DNA of 31,988 bases, taken from positions 1 through 31,988 of the forward strand of contig JAIOTT010000062.1 in NCBI GenBank assembly GCA_021106655.1. Reading direction: 5' to 3'. A model generated the notes under the pieces. It was not told where the DNA came from, searched no databases, and saw only the letters and a program-made list of their open reading frames with translations. The position numbers were made by a program, and so were the translations under genes. Origin of the DNA: Bacteroidales bacterium. GTDB lineage: Bacteria; Bacteroidota; Bacteroidia; Bacteroidales; SMBSF77. Positions 1-7,801 of the stretch are shown one piece after another; position 1 is the stretch's first letter, and every line of letters begins with the position of its first letter.

Positions 1-312
1 AAGCTTATGGATCCATTTTTCGAATTGGATGTTTTTCCCGGTGATATTAAAGAAGCCCTGATGAAATATCTCAGGAATGCCAAAGCCTCAACAGTAAGTG
101 ATTTAGAGTTAAGCAGGGTTTTAAGGAATTACGATGTTAATAATACACAAATATTATTGGAAAACATTTCATGTGATGCTGTTTTTAAATTAAAAAATGG
201 AAGAACATTCAAAAAAGGGGAAAAGCTGAGAAAACGCTATCGCTGTATGTGTTTGAATAACAAAAGGATATATTTAATTAATCCTCTTGTAGAAGTAATT
301 CCGGTAAAATAA
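1..312 (+). CDS. SprT-like domain protein, C-terminal part (5' end outside window)
   Basis: The frame is open from base 1 (codons for K and L precede the first ATG at 7), so this is probably the end of a longer gene rather than a complete 101-residue protein. The segment has a helical start (FFELDVFPGDI), then a small basic beta-rich tail with NGRTFKKGEKLRKRYRC and a final YLINPLVEVIPV. This pattern resembles the C-terminus of Bacteroidetes SprT-like proteins, in which an N-terminal HExxH zinc-metalloprotease domain precedes such a tail. The HExxH part lies upstream of the window, so catalysis cannot be judged. The assignment rests on recalled family resemblance of the tail only and is moderate. 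It ends 113 bases before the mannose-1-phosphate guanylyltransferase on the same strand. Confidence 0.55.
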   Translation, partial: KLMDPFFELDVFPGDIKEALMKYLRNAKASTVSDLELSRVLRNYDVNNTQILLENISCDAVFKLKNGRTFKKGEKLRKRYRCMCLNNKRIYLINPLVEVIPVK

Positions 313-336
313 TAGGGATATTTATGTTGGATTGTA

Positions 337-344
337 TATTTTTG
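337..344 (+). promoter_or_regulatory. Candidate -7 promoter element (TATTTTTG)
   Basis: TATTTTTG matches the Bacteroidetes -7 consensus TAnnTTTG and lies about 80 bases upstream of the guanylyltransferase start. No good TTTG -33 box is seen at 19-21 bases upstream, so support is partial. If used, the heptad repeat at 358-392 would lie in the 5' untranslated leader. Confidence 0.3.
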
Positions 345-357
345 TGTGAACAATTTA

Positions 358-392
358 CAGTTATCAGTTAACAGTTATCAGTTATCAGTTAA
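358..392. repeat. Heptanucleotide tandem repeat, five units of CAGTTAT/CAGTTAA
   Basis: Five consecutive 7-base units alternate between CAGTTAT and CAGTTAA. The array lies between the SprT-like gene and the guanylyltransferase, ending 33 bases before the latter's ATG. It is one of several 7-nt-period arrays in this window whose unit sequences differ but whose period is the same. Confidence 0.85.
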
Positions 393-425
393 TGAATAAT
401 AAGCAACAATTAAAAGTTATCACTT

Positions 426-1514
426 ATGAATAATAATTATTGTATTATAATGGCCGGGGGAATTGGAACCAGATTTTGGCCAATGAGCAGAACCTCCAGG
501 CCTAAGCAATTTATCGATATCCTGGGAACAGGAAAGTCCTTGCTCCAACAAACTTTTGATCGTTTTCTGGAGATCTGTCCCAGGGAGAATATTTATATTG
601 TTACTAATGAAATTTATAGGGATCTTGTAAATGAACAGATTGACGATATTTCGGAAGAACAAATCTTGTGTGAGCCTGCCAGAAGAAACACAGCACCATG
701 TATTGCATATGCCTGCTATAAGATTATGAGCATAAATCCTAATGCAAACCTTGTTGTAGCCCCATCCGATCATATCATTTTAAAAGAAGAAGCTTTCACT
801 GAAGTGATAAAATCTGCGCTGAATGCAAGTGAAAAAAATGACTGGTTGCTCACTCTTGGAATTAAACCAAGTCGCCCTGATACTGGTTATGGCTATATTC
901 AGTTTAATGAAGATGTTTCGTACAAAGATGACAAAAGGATTAAGAAAGTTAAAACATTTACTGAAAAACCTATATTGGAAATAGCTGAATCATTTATAAA
1001 GAGTGGTGATTTCTTATGGAATTCAGGAATTTTTATCTGGTCACTAAAGAGTATATTAAAAGCATTTGAAACACATCTGCCAATTGTAAATGATATCTTC
1101 AAAGAAGGGATTGAAAAATATAATACCACTGATGAAAAAGACTTTATTAAAGAAGCATATACTGTTTGTAAAAACATTTCTATCGATTATGGAATAATGG
1201 AAAAAGCAGAAAATGTATATGTACTATCATCTGATTTTGGTTGGTCTGATCTCGGAACATGGGGTTCTCTTCATGATATTTGCAAGAAAAATGAAGAAGG
1301 AAATGCTGTTATTGGAAATAATGTAATGATCTACGATTCAAAAAACTGCATTGTAAATGTACCCGAAGATAAACTGGTTGTTATGCAAGGATTAGAGGAT
1401 TATATTGTTGTTGAAGCAGATAATATTTTACTTATATGCAGAAAAAAAGACGAACAACAAATTCGCCAGTTTGTTAATGATGTGAAGGCTGAGAAGGGGG
1501 AGAAGTTTGTTTAA
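426..1514 (+). CDS. manC: Mannose-1-phosphate guanylyltransferase (GDP-mannose forming)
   Basis: Converts mannose-1-phosphate and GTP to GDP-mannose, the activated sugar for mannose- and fucose-containing glycans. The 362-residue protein carries the nucleotidyltransferase signature at residues 9-28 (MAGGIGTRFWPMSR, then RPKQF), the RRNTAPCIAYA segment, VAPSDHII, a TEKP block and FLWNSGIFIW, all typical of ManC/CpsB. The length fits the short form that lacks the C-terminal phosphomannose isomerase domain of proteobacterial ManC. The start ATG at 426 is followed immediately by the conserved N-terminus. No sugar genes are adjacent, but the window encodes a polyprenyl-phosphate sugar synthase-like GT2 and a TMTC-like glycosyltransferase that could consume its product. 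Confidence 0.93.
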   Translation: MNNNYCIIMAGGIGTRFWPMSRTSRPKQFIDILGTGKSLLQQTFDRFLEICPRENIYIVTNEIYRDLVNEQIDDISEEQILCEPARRNTAPCIAYACYKIMSINPNANLVVAPSDHIILKEEAFTEVIKSALNASEKNDWLLTLGIKPSRPDTGYGYIQFNEDVSYKDDKRIKKVKTFTEKPILEIAESFIKSGDFLWNSGIFIWSLKSILKAFETHLPIVNDIFKEGIEKYNTTDEKDFIKEAYTVCKNISIDYGIMEKAENVYVLSSDFGWSDLGTWGSLHDICKKNEEGNAVIGNNVMIYDSKNCIVNVPEDKLVVMQGLEDYIVVEADNILLICRKKDEQQIRQFVNDVKAEKGEKFV

Positions 1515-1536
1515 TAATGATTAATGGTTAATTATT

Positions 1537-1701
1537 AATGCGAATCAAGAGTTGAAAAAATAATATGCTGAAAATTAGCCACTAAGGCATGAAGTCACAA
1601 AGATATCACGAAGACTGACAAATGACAGCATTATTAACTTTGTGAACCTTAGAGTCTTGGAGTCTTTGTGGCAATTGAACTTTCAACCCTTGATTGGCGT
1701 T
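1537..1701. repeat. Imperfect inverted-repeat element (MITE-like), about 165 bp
   Basis: The ends are near-perfect inverted copies: left 1537-1557 contains GCGAATCAAGAGTTGAAA, right 1681-1701 is the reverse complement with three mismatches. The inner arms also match loosely: GCCACTAAGGCATGAAGTC near 1578 against the reverse of AGTCTTTGTGGC ending near 1672. No ORF is inside. A third copy of the end sequence occurs at 30906-30926. This occupies most of the 304-base gap between the guanylyltransferase and the ATPase relic. Confidence 0.75.
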
Positions 1702-1720
1702 ATTAATGGAAGAATGCAGG

Positions 1721-1766
1721 CAGTTTGCAGTAGGAAAAGAGACAGCAGTCCACAGTCGGCAGTAAG
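1721..1766. repeat. Degenerate heptad repeat of CAGTnnn units
   Basis: Five 7-base units beginning CAGT (CAGTTTG, CAGTAGG, then after 11 bases CAGTCCA, CAGTCGG, CAGTAAG). The period matches the other heptad arrays. It lies directly after the inverted-repeat element at 1537-1701. The remaining bases to 1818 show nothing recognisable. Confidence 0.6.
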
Positions 1767-1818
1767 CTAATTAAGAATTAATTTATGAAAATACAACAGG
1801 GAAATCACAATCAACTGA

Positions 1819-2739
1819 TCAGGTAATAAATTCCAGATAATTATCTTTATTAATCACTTTAAAATCAGCTTCAGGATAAGCGGTTTTCCATGCACCGGGA
1901 ATCTTCACTTTGTTTTTGTTATATTTTATCTCGTAAGCAAAAATTTTGCCTCCTCTTTCTTCTATCCAGTCAATCTCTTGTTTATCGTAAGTACGCCAGA
2001 AATAATTATTCACATGTAGTTGGTTATAATTTTGAAATTTCAGTCTTTCCGAAATAATATAATTTTCCCATAATTGTCCTATATCGTTTCTTATTGTCAT
2101 AGTATTGAAATTTGAAATTAAATAATTCCTTACACCATTATCCCAGAAATAATATCTTGATGACTTGGAAATTTCTTTTCGCAACTTTCTACTAAAACCT
2201 TCAACTTTAAAAATAACGAATACTTTTGATAAAAGATCCAGATATTTCTCAATAGTCCCTTTGTTTAGGCCAATCTGTCTGGCAATTTCATTTATCGATA
2301 CTTCCATTCCTATCTGAAAAGCTAATAATCTTAAAATATTGATCAGCTTTGATGAATTCTTAATATTATCCAATACCAGGATGTCCTTAAACAGATAAGA
2401 ATTAACAAGCTCACTCAGATAGTCAGTTTTATCCTCCAAGGCAGTGTGATTGAATATTTCAGGATAAGACCCATATATTAGTCGTTCCTCAAGGTTTGAT
2501 CTTGTTTGAAGCAGATTTTCCTGTTGTAATAACTCACACTGTGCAATAGGAAATAACATAAAAGTGAATTTTCTACCTGTCAGAGGTTCACCAACTTGAT
2601 GTGATAGATCAAATGCGGATGAGCCTGTAACTATTATCTTCAGGCCTTCCAATTCATCAATCATGAGTTTAAGAATTCGCCCAATCTGGTTGATTTTCTG
2701 GGCTTCATCAATAATCAGGATGTTGTTATTACCAATCAA
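1819..2739 (-). pseudogene. AAA+ ATPase with DUF4143 domain, 5'-truncated
   Basis: The readable product begins directly at the Walker B strand (ILIIDEAQKI) and continues through a sensor-like VTGSSAFDLS, the LTGR.F.F.L.P motif and a C-terminal DUF4143-type nuclease-like region ending with the EIDWIEERGG...YEIKYNK segment. Such ATPases normally run about 380-400 residues with a Walker A P-loop some 60-90 residues before Walker B. Here that part is absent: the frame meets a TGA at 2749-2751 just upstream and no Walker A is visible in the bases above. The only possible start is a TTG at 2737-2739. A dispersed GTCATACCGAG-type repeat lies 30 bases upstream of the break. I read it as a decayed gene whose 5' end was lost. 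A short functional form is unlikely because the ATP-binding loop is missing. Confidence 0.8.
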
Positions 2740-2768
2740 ATCCCTCTCTCAACTGTCATCTTAAATGC

Positions 2769-2796
2769 TTGTCATACCGAGCGAAGGCGAGGTATC
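2769..2796. repeat. Dispersed GTCATACCGAGCGAAGG-type repeat
   Basis: TTGTCATACCGAGCGAAGGC and the following bases to GGTATC are a variant of the GTCATTCTGAAGCGAAGCG sequence found at 19194-19221 and, inverted, at 19078-19114. Such units are common dispersed intergenic repeats. It sits next to the truncation point of the ATPase relic. Confidence 0.6.
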
Positions 2797-2894
2797 TGAG
2801 ATAATAAGATGTAACAGAATCATTGTATACAGAAAAGATATTATGGGTATTTTTACAAATTATTTAGAGTAGAAATTTATCTTTGTACTAACTA

Positions 2895-2939
2895 GCGTTC
2901 GTTTGTAACGAGTGCCTGTAATAAGTCGTTTAAAACGAC
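2895..2939. repeat. REP-like double hairpin
   Basis: An imperfect hairpin (GCGTTCGTT, loop TGT, AACGAGTGC; 2895-2915) is followed by a 15-base palindrome (GTCGTTT A AAACGAC; 2925-2939). The same arrangement, a hairpin with TGT loop beside a TTTTAAAA-centred palindrome, occurs in inverse order at 7555-7596. It lies just downstream of the stop of the large T9SS protein gene and could also protect or end that transcript. Confidence 0.55.
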
Positions 2940-2948
2940 AAATAATAA

Positions 2949-5900
2949 TTATCTTGATATCACCATCACACGTGATTGCGAAAAGTCATCACTATTACCT
3001 GTCACACTTATCTTATAAAAATATACTCCTTCGGAAAGATTACTTCCGTCAAATTTAACTTTATAAATACCTGCTTCCTGATAATCGCTAATAAGTATTG
3101 AGATTTCTTCACCTAGAACATTAAACACTTTTAAAGTAACATTTCCTGCATCTTTGAGACCATATTCTATTTCTGTAATACTTTCAAATGGATTAGGGAA
3201 ATTATGACTCAGAGAGTATTCTTGCTGTGAATTAATAACTCTCAATTTTGGAATGTAGATATTAACATTCTCGATAACCTTTACATCTGAATTTGCCAGT
3301 TCGCTGGATTCTTTGGCTATGAATCTTAATTTATCAGAACTAACTCCTGTTAAATCCTGTGATCTGAACGTTATTAAGAGTATAGGCTCATTAGCCTGAA
3401 GCTTGAATGACTCAAGATTATACCATGATATGCGAAGTTCTCCGTTGTTATCTGCATAAAGAAGGCCATTTGTTTCACCGTTCCCTAGTTTTACATTTTC
3501 AACTACCAGGTATTCTGAAGGATAATCCAGAGCAAGAGAGATAGCTCCAACTTCCAGTTGTTCATTGACTGCAAAAGGCATTTCAAATGATTGGAAGGAA
3601 CCTATTGTCAAATCATTTTGAGATACCAGAGTTAGTTTAGGTTCTTGTTTTGTTAAAGGTGGAATATTGGAACCATTAACATCGCCAAAACATAAAGCTT
3701 TAAAATCGTAATTGACATTAAGCCCATATATTAGAATATTATTATCCTCCCATAACCAATCTCCAGCAGGAAAACTCGACACCATTCCAATATATCTTTT
3801 TTGTACCATTAATGCATCTGCAGTATTTATATAAGCAGTCGCAGTTACATCACCTGCTTTAAGGTATAATCCCTGTAAATAAATGAGCCCAACAAAATGT
3901 TTCATTATGGCAAGAGCATCAGTTGAGTTAATACCTCCCCAGGGTTTTGTTATTTCTGGTTCAAGAAAATATGATCCGTTTGCCAGAGCATCAAACATAT
4001 ATTCTCCTGTAACTACTGAGATTGCAGAATCAGTTGTGACATCAGGAAGCTGTTTCAGGTATACATTTGTGTTATTAATTCCTGTATTTACACTATTGGC
4101 ATATGTGAGTTTACCATTTACAGAATATCCAAGTTCAATTATAATTGTATCGATGCTTATAAATTCACATTTTGTAGTTCCCTCTACCCAAAAAACGCCT
4201 GCTGTACTTACCAATAGATTCTGTCCTGTTGAACCATCTGACCAGAGATATGACACATAATTTGGTACTGCATTAAGAGTTATGCTGTCACCGATATTTA
4301 TTATTGTATCATTTCCTAAATCAATAAAAGGTATTGAATATAAGCTAAGGTTTGTATAAACGGTACTGTCGCAATAATAAACAGATATCAGCGAATCAAC
4401 ATATATACCAGGTAAAGTCTGATATTGCCCACCCACCAATATGGAATCACCATTACATATTACTGTATCAATTTGAATACTAATTGTATTATTTACAGTA
4501 AGAATTGTAACAATAATACTATCACAATTATTTATGCTCATCAGAGAATCATAATATGTTCCTGATAAATTTTGATATTGTCCTCCCACAAATATTGAGT
4601 CACCATTACATATGGCCACATTATTTTGAAGAGTATAGTTATTCTTCACTGACAGATTTGTAATAATAATGCTATCACAATAATTTACACTTTTGAGGGA
4701 ATCATAGTATAATCCTGAGGTTTTTTGATATTGTCCTCCAACAAATATGGAATCACCATCACATATTGATATTTGATGAGTATAAATAAATGGCATGATC
4801 ACATCAAGTCTTGCTGAGTCACTAAATTGTATCTCGCAAATATTACTAATCTGGCAGTAGTAATAACCGGAATCAGTTTGAGAAACAGGGTTAATTATAC
4901 AAATACTATCAGTTGAACCAATTATTGGAGTTCCATTATGGAACCACTGATATGATATTGAATCAATTGATGTAGCTGTTACATAGAAAGAAGTGCTATC
5001 ACTGACACAAACACTAACATTAGAAGGTTGAGTGATGCTAATTGGAAAAGGACAACAAGGACAGAATTTCATTATTCCGATTTCATAGCCGCCCAAACTC
5101 ACCCCCTGAAAATAAGCCCCATTACCAGGATTTGCAGTATCAATGACAGAATAGGGATCAAGGACTCCAATAATAAAAATACAACCATTGGTATCAGTAA
5201 CAACACCTTTACAACCCTCATCAGATGAACCATAATAATAAGTTGCCCAATCAAGAACCAGGCCTGGAGTGAACTCAGCGATAAAAATATCATAACTACC
5301 AGTTAGGTTTCCCTTGAAATAGCTACAAGGGTCAGGTTGCAAAGTTGGAATAACTGAGGATGAAGTTCTAAAACAAAGAAAAATATTTCCGGAATTGTCT
5401 ATAGTCATAGCTCTATCGGAACCAATAGAAGGACCGAAATTATCAAGATTATTCCCACCAAAATAAGTAGCCCACTGCCTTATTCCAGAATTATTAAATT
5501 TCAAAATAAATACATCCATACTATCAGCATATGAACTTTGAAAATATGTTGATCCACCTGAATCTAGGGTTGGGAAATTAGTAGAAGATGTCTCTCCTGT
5601 AATAAAAACATTTCCAGTTTGATCAGTGGTAATACTTCGGCCAACTTCATTGAAGCTCCCACCATAATATGTCGCCCACTGCCTTATTCCAGAATTATTG
5701 AATTTCAAAATAAACGCATCATACATTCCAGAGTAAAGATCCTGATAATATGCACCTCCACCAGGATCCTGGGTTGGAAAGTTTGTAGATGTGGTATATC
5801 CTGTAATAAAAACATTACCAGCTTGATCAATAGAGATACTCCTAGGTCTATCGCTTGAATTACCTCCATAATTGGTAGCCCACTGCCTTATTCCGGAATT

Positions 5901-7367
5901 ATTGAACTTTAAAATAAATGCATCAGAACCTCCTCCAAAACCAAATTGATAATATGCTCCTCCACCAGGGTTTAGTTTTGGGAAATTAAATTGGGAAGAT
6001 GTCTCCCCTGTAATAAAAACATTACCCACTTGATCAGTGTCAATACTACGACCATAATCCGAACCCCAACCCCCATAATATGTAGCCCATTGTCTTTGGC
6101 CTAAATTATTGAATTTCAATATAAATGCATCGTCTCCTCCCGCATTAATAACTTGGTAATATGTTCCCCCACCCGGATCATAAGTTGGTAAGTCTGTTGA
6201 CTTAGTAATTCCAGTGATAAAAACATTTCCGGATTGATCAGTAGTTATACTATTTCCATAATCATGATCGCTTCCACCATAATATGTAGCCCATTCCCTT
6301 TGGCCAGAATTATTGAATTTCAATATGAAGGCATCACGCATTCCCGCATTTATACCTTGATAATATGCTCCTGCTCCAGGATTATGGGTTGGGAAATTTA
6401 TTGATGTAGTATATCCAGTGACAAGAACATTTCCGGATTGATCAATAGTAAGACTATATCCATTATCCCAATCGCTTCCACCATAATATGTAGCCCAAAA
6501 TAGTTCTAGGGGTGGGTCAATTATCAATGTCTTTGTGTTATCATAATCATCAATTTGGAAACTAATAGTGCTATCTTGCATGATATATTGAGAATTGATA
6601 TTTTTTCCTGAGTTTTGCTCATAACAATCTATCTCTCCTTCCTGCAACTCTCCTAATGGGGTTTTGATATTTAGAAATTTGTTATTGTGTGATGCATTAA
6701 TGCTTTCTGCACCTTTATACAGAAGTTTAATATTGTTTGGATCAGCTCCCGGGTGAACCACAAAATCGTATTTCAAGCCCTTTTCGTCATCAGCATAAAT
6801 AATCCAGTCTATGCCGGGATAGATAGATTTAATGCTTATCTTTTGGTAGGCTCTAACGTTTAATATGCCATCTGGACAATGTCCTAGATAATAGTTTAAA
6901 ACTCCTTGTTTTAAAGGCCATTCTGTAATAATATTTTCCCTTTTAATTGAAGCACCAACAACATTCATATCAAGCCTGCACCATTTTATTTTTCTTTCTT
7001 TTTCAGATTCTCCAAGAACATCAGATATTGCATCTTCTCCCTTGTCGCCATGTCCGTAATGAATTTGTTCTTTATTTTCTGATTTTAGAAAAACATAAGT
7101 AAGTCCTTCAGTAGTGATATATAAATCAACTCCATGAATAGGAGTTTTGAATAAAACCGATGGAACAAGGTCTCCTTTATAATTAGTAAATTGACCTTTG
7201 TTTTCGATGAAGCTAATTGAAGATTTTAGAAAATCTTTCAGATATTCATTAGTATTATCATTTTGATTAATTGTGTTATTAGCGGAACCATAAGTTCCTG
7301 CAAAACACGATACAATTGTGAAAAGAAAACATGTTTTCTTTATCAGTAATAACAATACTCTTTTCAT
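2949..7367 (-). CDS. T9SS-exported SBBP propeller protein with dockerin-like and cohesin-like domains
   Basis: A 1472-residue cell-surface or secreted protein of unknown exact role. I place the start at the ATG ending at 7367 because it gives a signal peptide (MKRVLLLLIKK... to CFAGTYG) and sits just below a good promoter; a longer frame exists to 7412. Approximate order: an ENKGQ-type N-terminal domain (DUF7948-like, 50-285); seven WATYYGG...DAFILKF units of 68-77 residues (288-770), enough for one closed seven-bladed beta-propeller of SBBP type; an Ig-like domain (771-857); three 44-residue GDSIFVGGQYQ repeats with paired Cys (860-995); a PKD-like/gliding-type domain (998-1062); a dockerin-like pair (NSTDALAIMKHFVG and NTADALMVQKRYIG, 1141-1205); a cohesin-like beta domain (1242-1355); and a T9SS sorting domain with NFPNPFE and LGEE...GVYFYKI (1384-1472). 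It stands alone on the minus strand. Confidence 0.85.
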   Translation of the reverse strand: MKRVLLLLIKKTCFLFTIVSCFAGTYGSANNTINQNDNTNEYLKDFLKSSISFIENKGQFTNYKGDLVPSVLFKTPIHGVDLYITTEGLTYVFLKSENKEQIHYGHGDKGEDAISDVLGESEKERKIKWCRLDMNVVGASIKRENIITEWPLKQGVLNYYLGHCPDGILNVRAYQKISIKSIYPGIDWIIYADDEKGLKYDFVVHPGADPNNIKLLYKGAESINASHNNKFLNIKTPLGELQEGEIDCYEQNSGKNINSQYIMQDSTISFQIDDYDNTKTLIIDPPLELFWATYYGGSDWDNGYSLTIDQSGNVLVTGYTTSINFPTHNPGAGAYYQGINAGMRDAFILKFNNSGQREWATYYGGSDHDYGNSITTDQSGNVFITGITKSTDLPTYDPGGGTYYQVINAGGDDAFILKFNNLGQRQWATYYGGWGSDYGRSIDTDQVGNVFITGETSSQFNFPKLNPGGGAYYQFGFGGGSDAFILKFNNSGIRQWATNYGGNSSDRPRSISIDQAGNVFITGYTTSTNFPTQDPGGGAYYQDLYSGMYDAFILKFNNSGIRQWATYYGGSFNEVGRSITTDQTGNVFITGETSSTNFPTLDSGGSTYFQSSYADSMDVFILKFNNSGIRQWATYFGGNNLDNFGPSIGSDRAMTIDNSGNIFLCFRTSSSVIPTLQPDPCSYFKGNLTGSYDIFIAEFTPGLVLDWATYYYGSSDEGCKGVVTDTNGCIFIIGVLDPYSVIDTANPGNGAYFQGVSLGGYEIGIMKFCPCCPFPISITQPSNVSVCVSDSTSFYVTATSIDSISYQWFHNGTPIIGSTDSICIINPVSQTDSGYYYCQISNICEIQFSDSARLDVIMPFIYTHQISICDGDSIFVGGQYQKTSGLYYDSLKSVNYCDSIIITNLSVKNNYTLQNNVAICNGDSIFVGGQYQNLSGTYYDSLMSINNCDSIIVTILTVNNTISIQIDTVICNGDSILVGGQYQTLPGIYVDSLISVYYCDSTVYTNLSLYSIPFIDLGNDTIINIGDSITLNAVPNYVSYLWSDGSTGQNLLVSTAGVFWVEGTTKCEFISIDTIIIELGYSVNGKLTYANSVNTGINNTNVYLKQLPDVTTDSAISVVTGEYMFDALANGSYFLEPEITKPWGGINSTDALAIMKHFVGLIYLQGLYLKAGDVTATAYINTADALMVQKRYIGMVSSFPAGDWLWEDNNILIYGLNVNYDFKALCFGDVNGSNIPPLTKQEPKLTLVSQNDLTIGSFQSFEMPFAVNEQLEVGAISLALDYPSEYLVVENVKLGNGETNGLLYADNNGELRISWYNLESFKLQANEPILLITFRSQDLTGVSSDKLRFIAKESSELANSDVKVIENVNIYIPKLRVINSQQEYSLSHNFPNPFESITEIEYGLKDAGNVTLKVFNVLGEEISILISDYQEAGIYKVKFDGSNLSEGVYFYKISVTGNSDDFSQSRVMVISR

Positions 7368-7381
7368 GAGAAATGTCAATT

Positions 7382-7414
7382 TAAAGATAACTGAGAACCC
7401 TCTGCAAAACAAAA
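7382..7414 (-). promoter_or_regulatory. Bacteroidetes-type promoter for the SBBP propeller gene
   Basis: On the minus strand TTTTG (7410-7414) and TATCTTTA (7382-7389) are separated by 20 bases, close to the Bacteroidetes TTTG-N19-21-TAnnTTTG promoter. The -7 box lies 15 bases upstream of the chosen ATG, which supports the start at 7367 and implies a very short leader. Confidence 0.6.
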
Positions 7415-7554
7415 GAGGTTTATGTTTAATTACAATTTAGTTTAACATAGATTTTTTAAATTCCAGCCAATATACTATATATTCTCATATAATGCAAGTG
7501 TTGTTGTGTTATTTTATCTTTTGAACTTATCAGTGAATTGGTCAGTAATTATCT

Positions 7555-7707
7555 ATGGTTTTAAAACCATGCTGAGCGTAGTTTGTAACTGCGCTCTAAA
7601 TAAATGTTAATCTCATGATTGACAAAAACACTGTTGACATTCACATAATTGCAATTACAAATTACATGTTTTTCTGGAGCGGAGTCGGGAGACTCCGCTC
7701 AGCATGG
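7555..7707. repeat. REP-like paired-hairpin element (BIME-like), about 150 bp
   Basis: The left end is a perfect 16-base palindrome (ATGGTTTTAAAACCAT, 7555-7570) fused to a hairpin GAGCGTAGTT-TGT-AACTGCGCTC (7574-7596). The right end is a perfect 10-bp hairpin GAGCGGAGTC-GGGA-GACTCCGCTC (7677-7700). CCATGCTGAGCG (7567-7578) is exactly inverted as CGCTCAGCATGG (7696-7707), so the two hairpins face each other around an 80-base AT-rich core with no ORF. This layout resembles REP/BIME elements mobilised by REP-associated tyrosine transposases, but no such transposase is in the window. It fills the middle of the 434-base gap between two divergent genes. Bases 7415-7554 hold nothing I recognise. 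Confidence 0.75.
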
Positions 7708-7752
7708 GGAAATTATTTATGTCAAATAGGGTAATCAGATCAATTAGAAATT

Positions 7753-7760
7753 TATCTTTG
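7753..7760 (+). promoter_or_regulatory. Candidate -7 promoter element for the S46 peptidase
   Basis: TATCTTTG is a perfect TAnnTTTG -7 element 41 bases before the ATG of the S46 peptidase gene. A clear TTTG -33 box is not visible at the right distance. The 16 bases TAGAAATTTATCTTTG recur at 2870-2885. Confidence 0.45.
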
Positions 7761-7801
7761 CAACAGAAATAAATACATTTATTTAATATAAAAATCTAAA
7801 A

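Noticed and set aside
1..6. AAGCTT (HindIII site) at the very start of the window
   Set aside because: It could mark a clone end, but the same site occurs inside the window (for example 3695-3700), so it proves nothing.
358..392. CRISPR-like array
   Set aside because: Units are 7 bases with no spacers; it is a simple tandem repeat.
3883..4260. 125-codon plus-strand frame within the SBBP propeller gene
   Set aside because: Antisense shadow of the dockerin-like region; no start context or homology that I recognise.
7368..7412. Upstream extension of the SBBP propeller gene to 7412
   Set aside because: The extra 15 codons would overlap the promoter -7 box and spoil an otherwise typical signal peptide.
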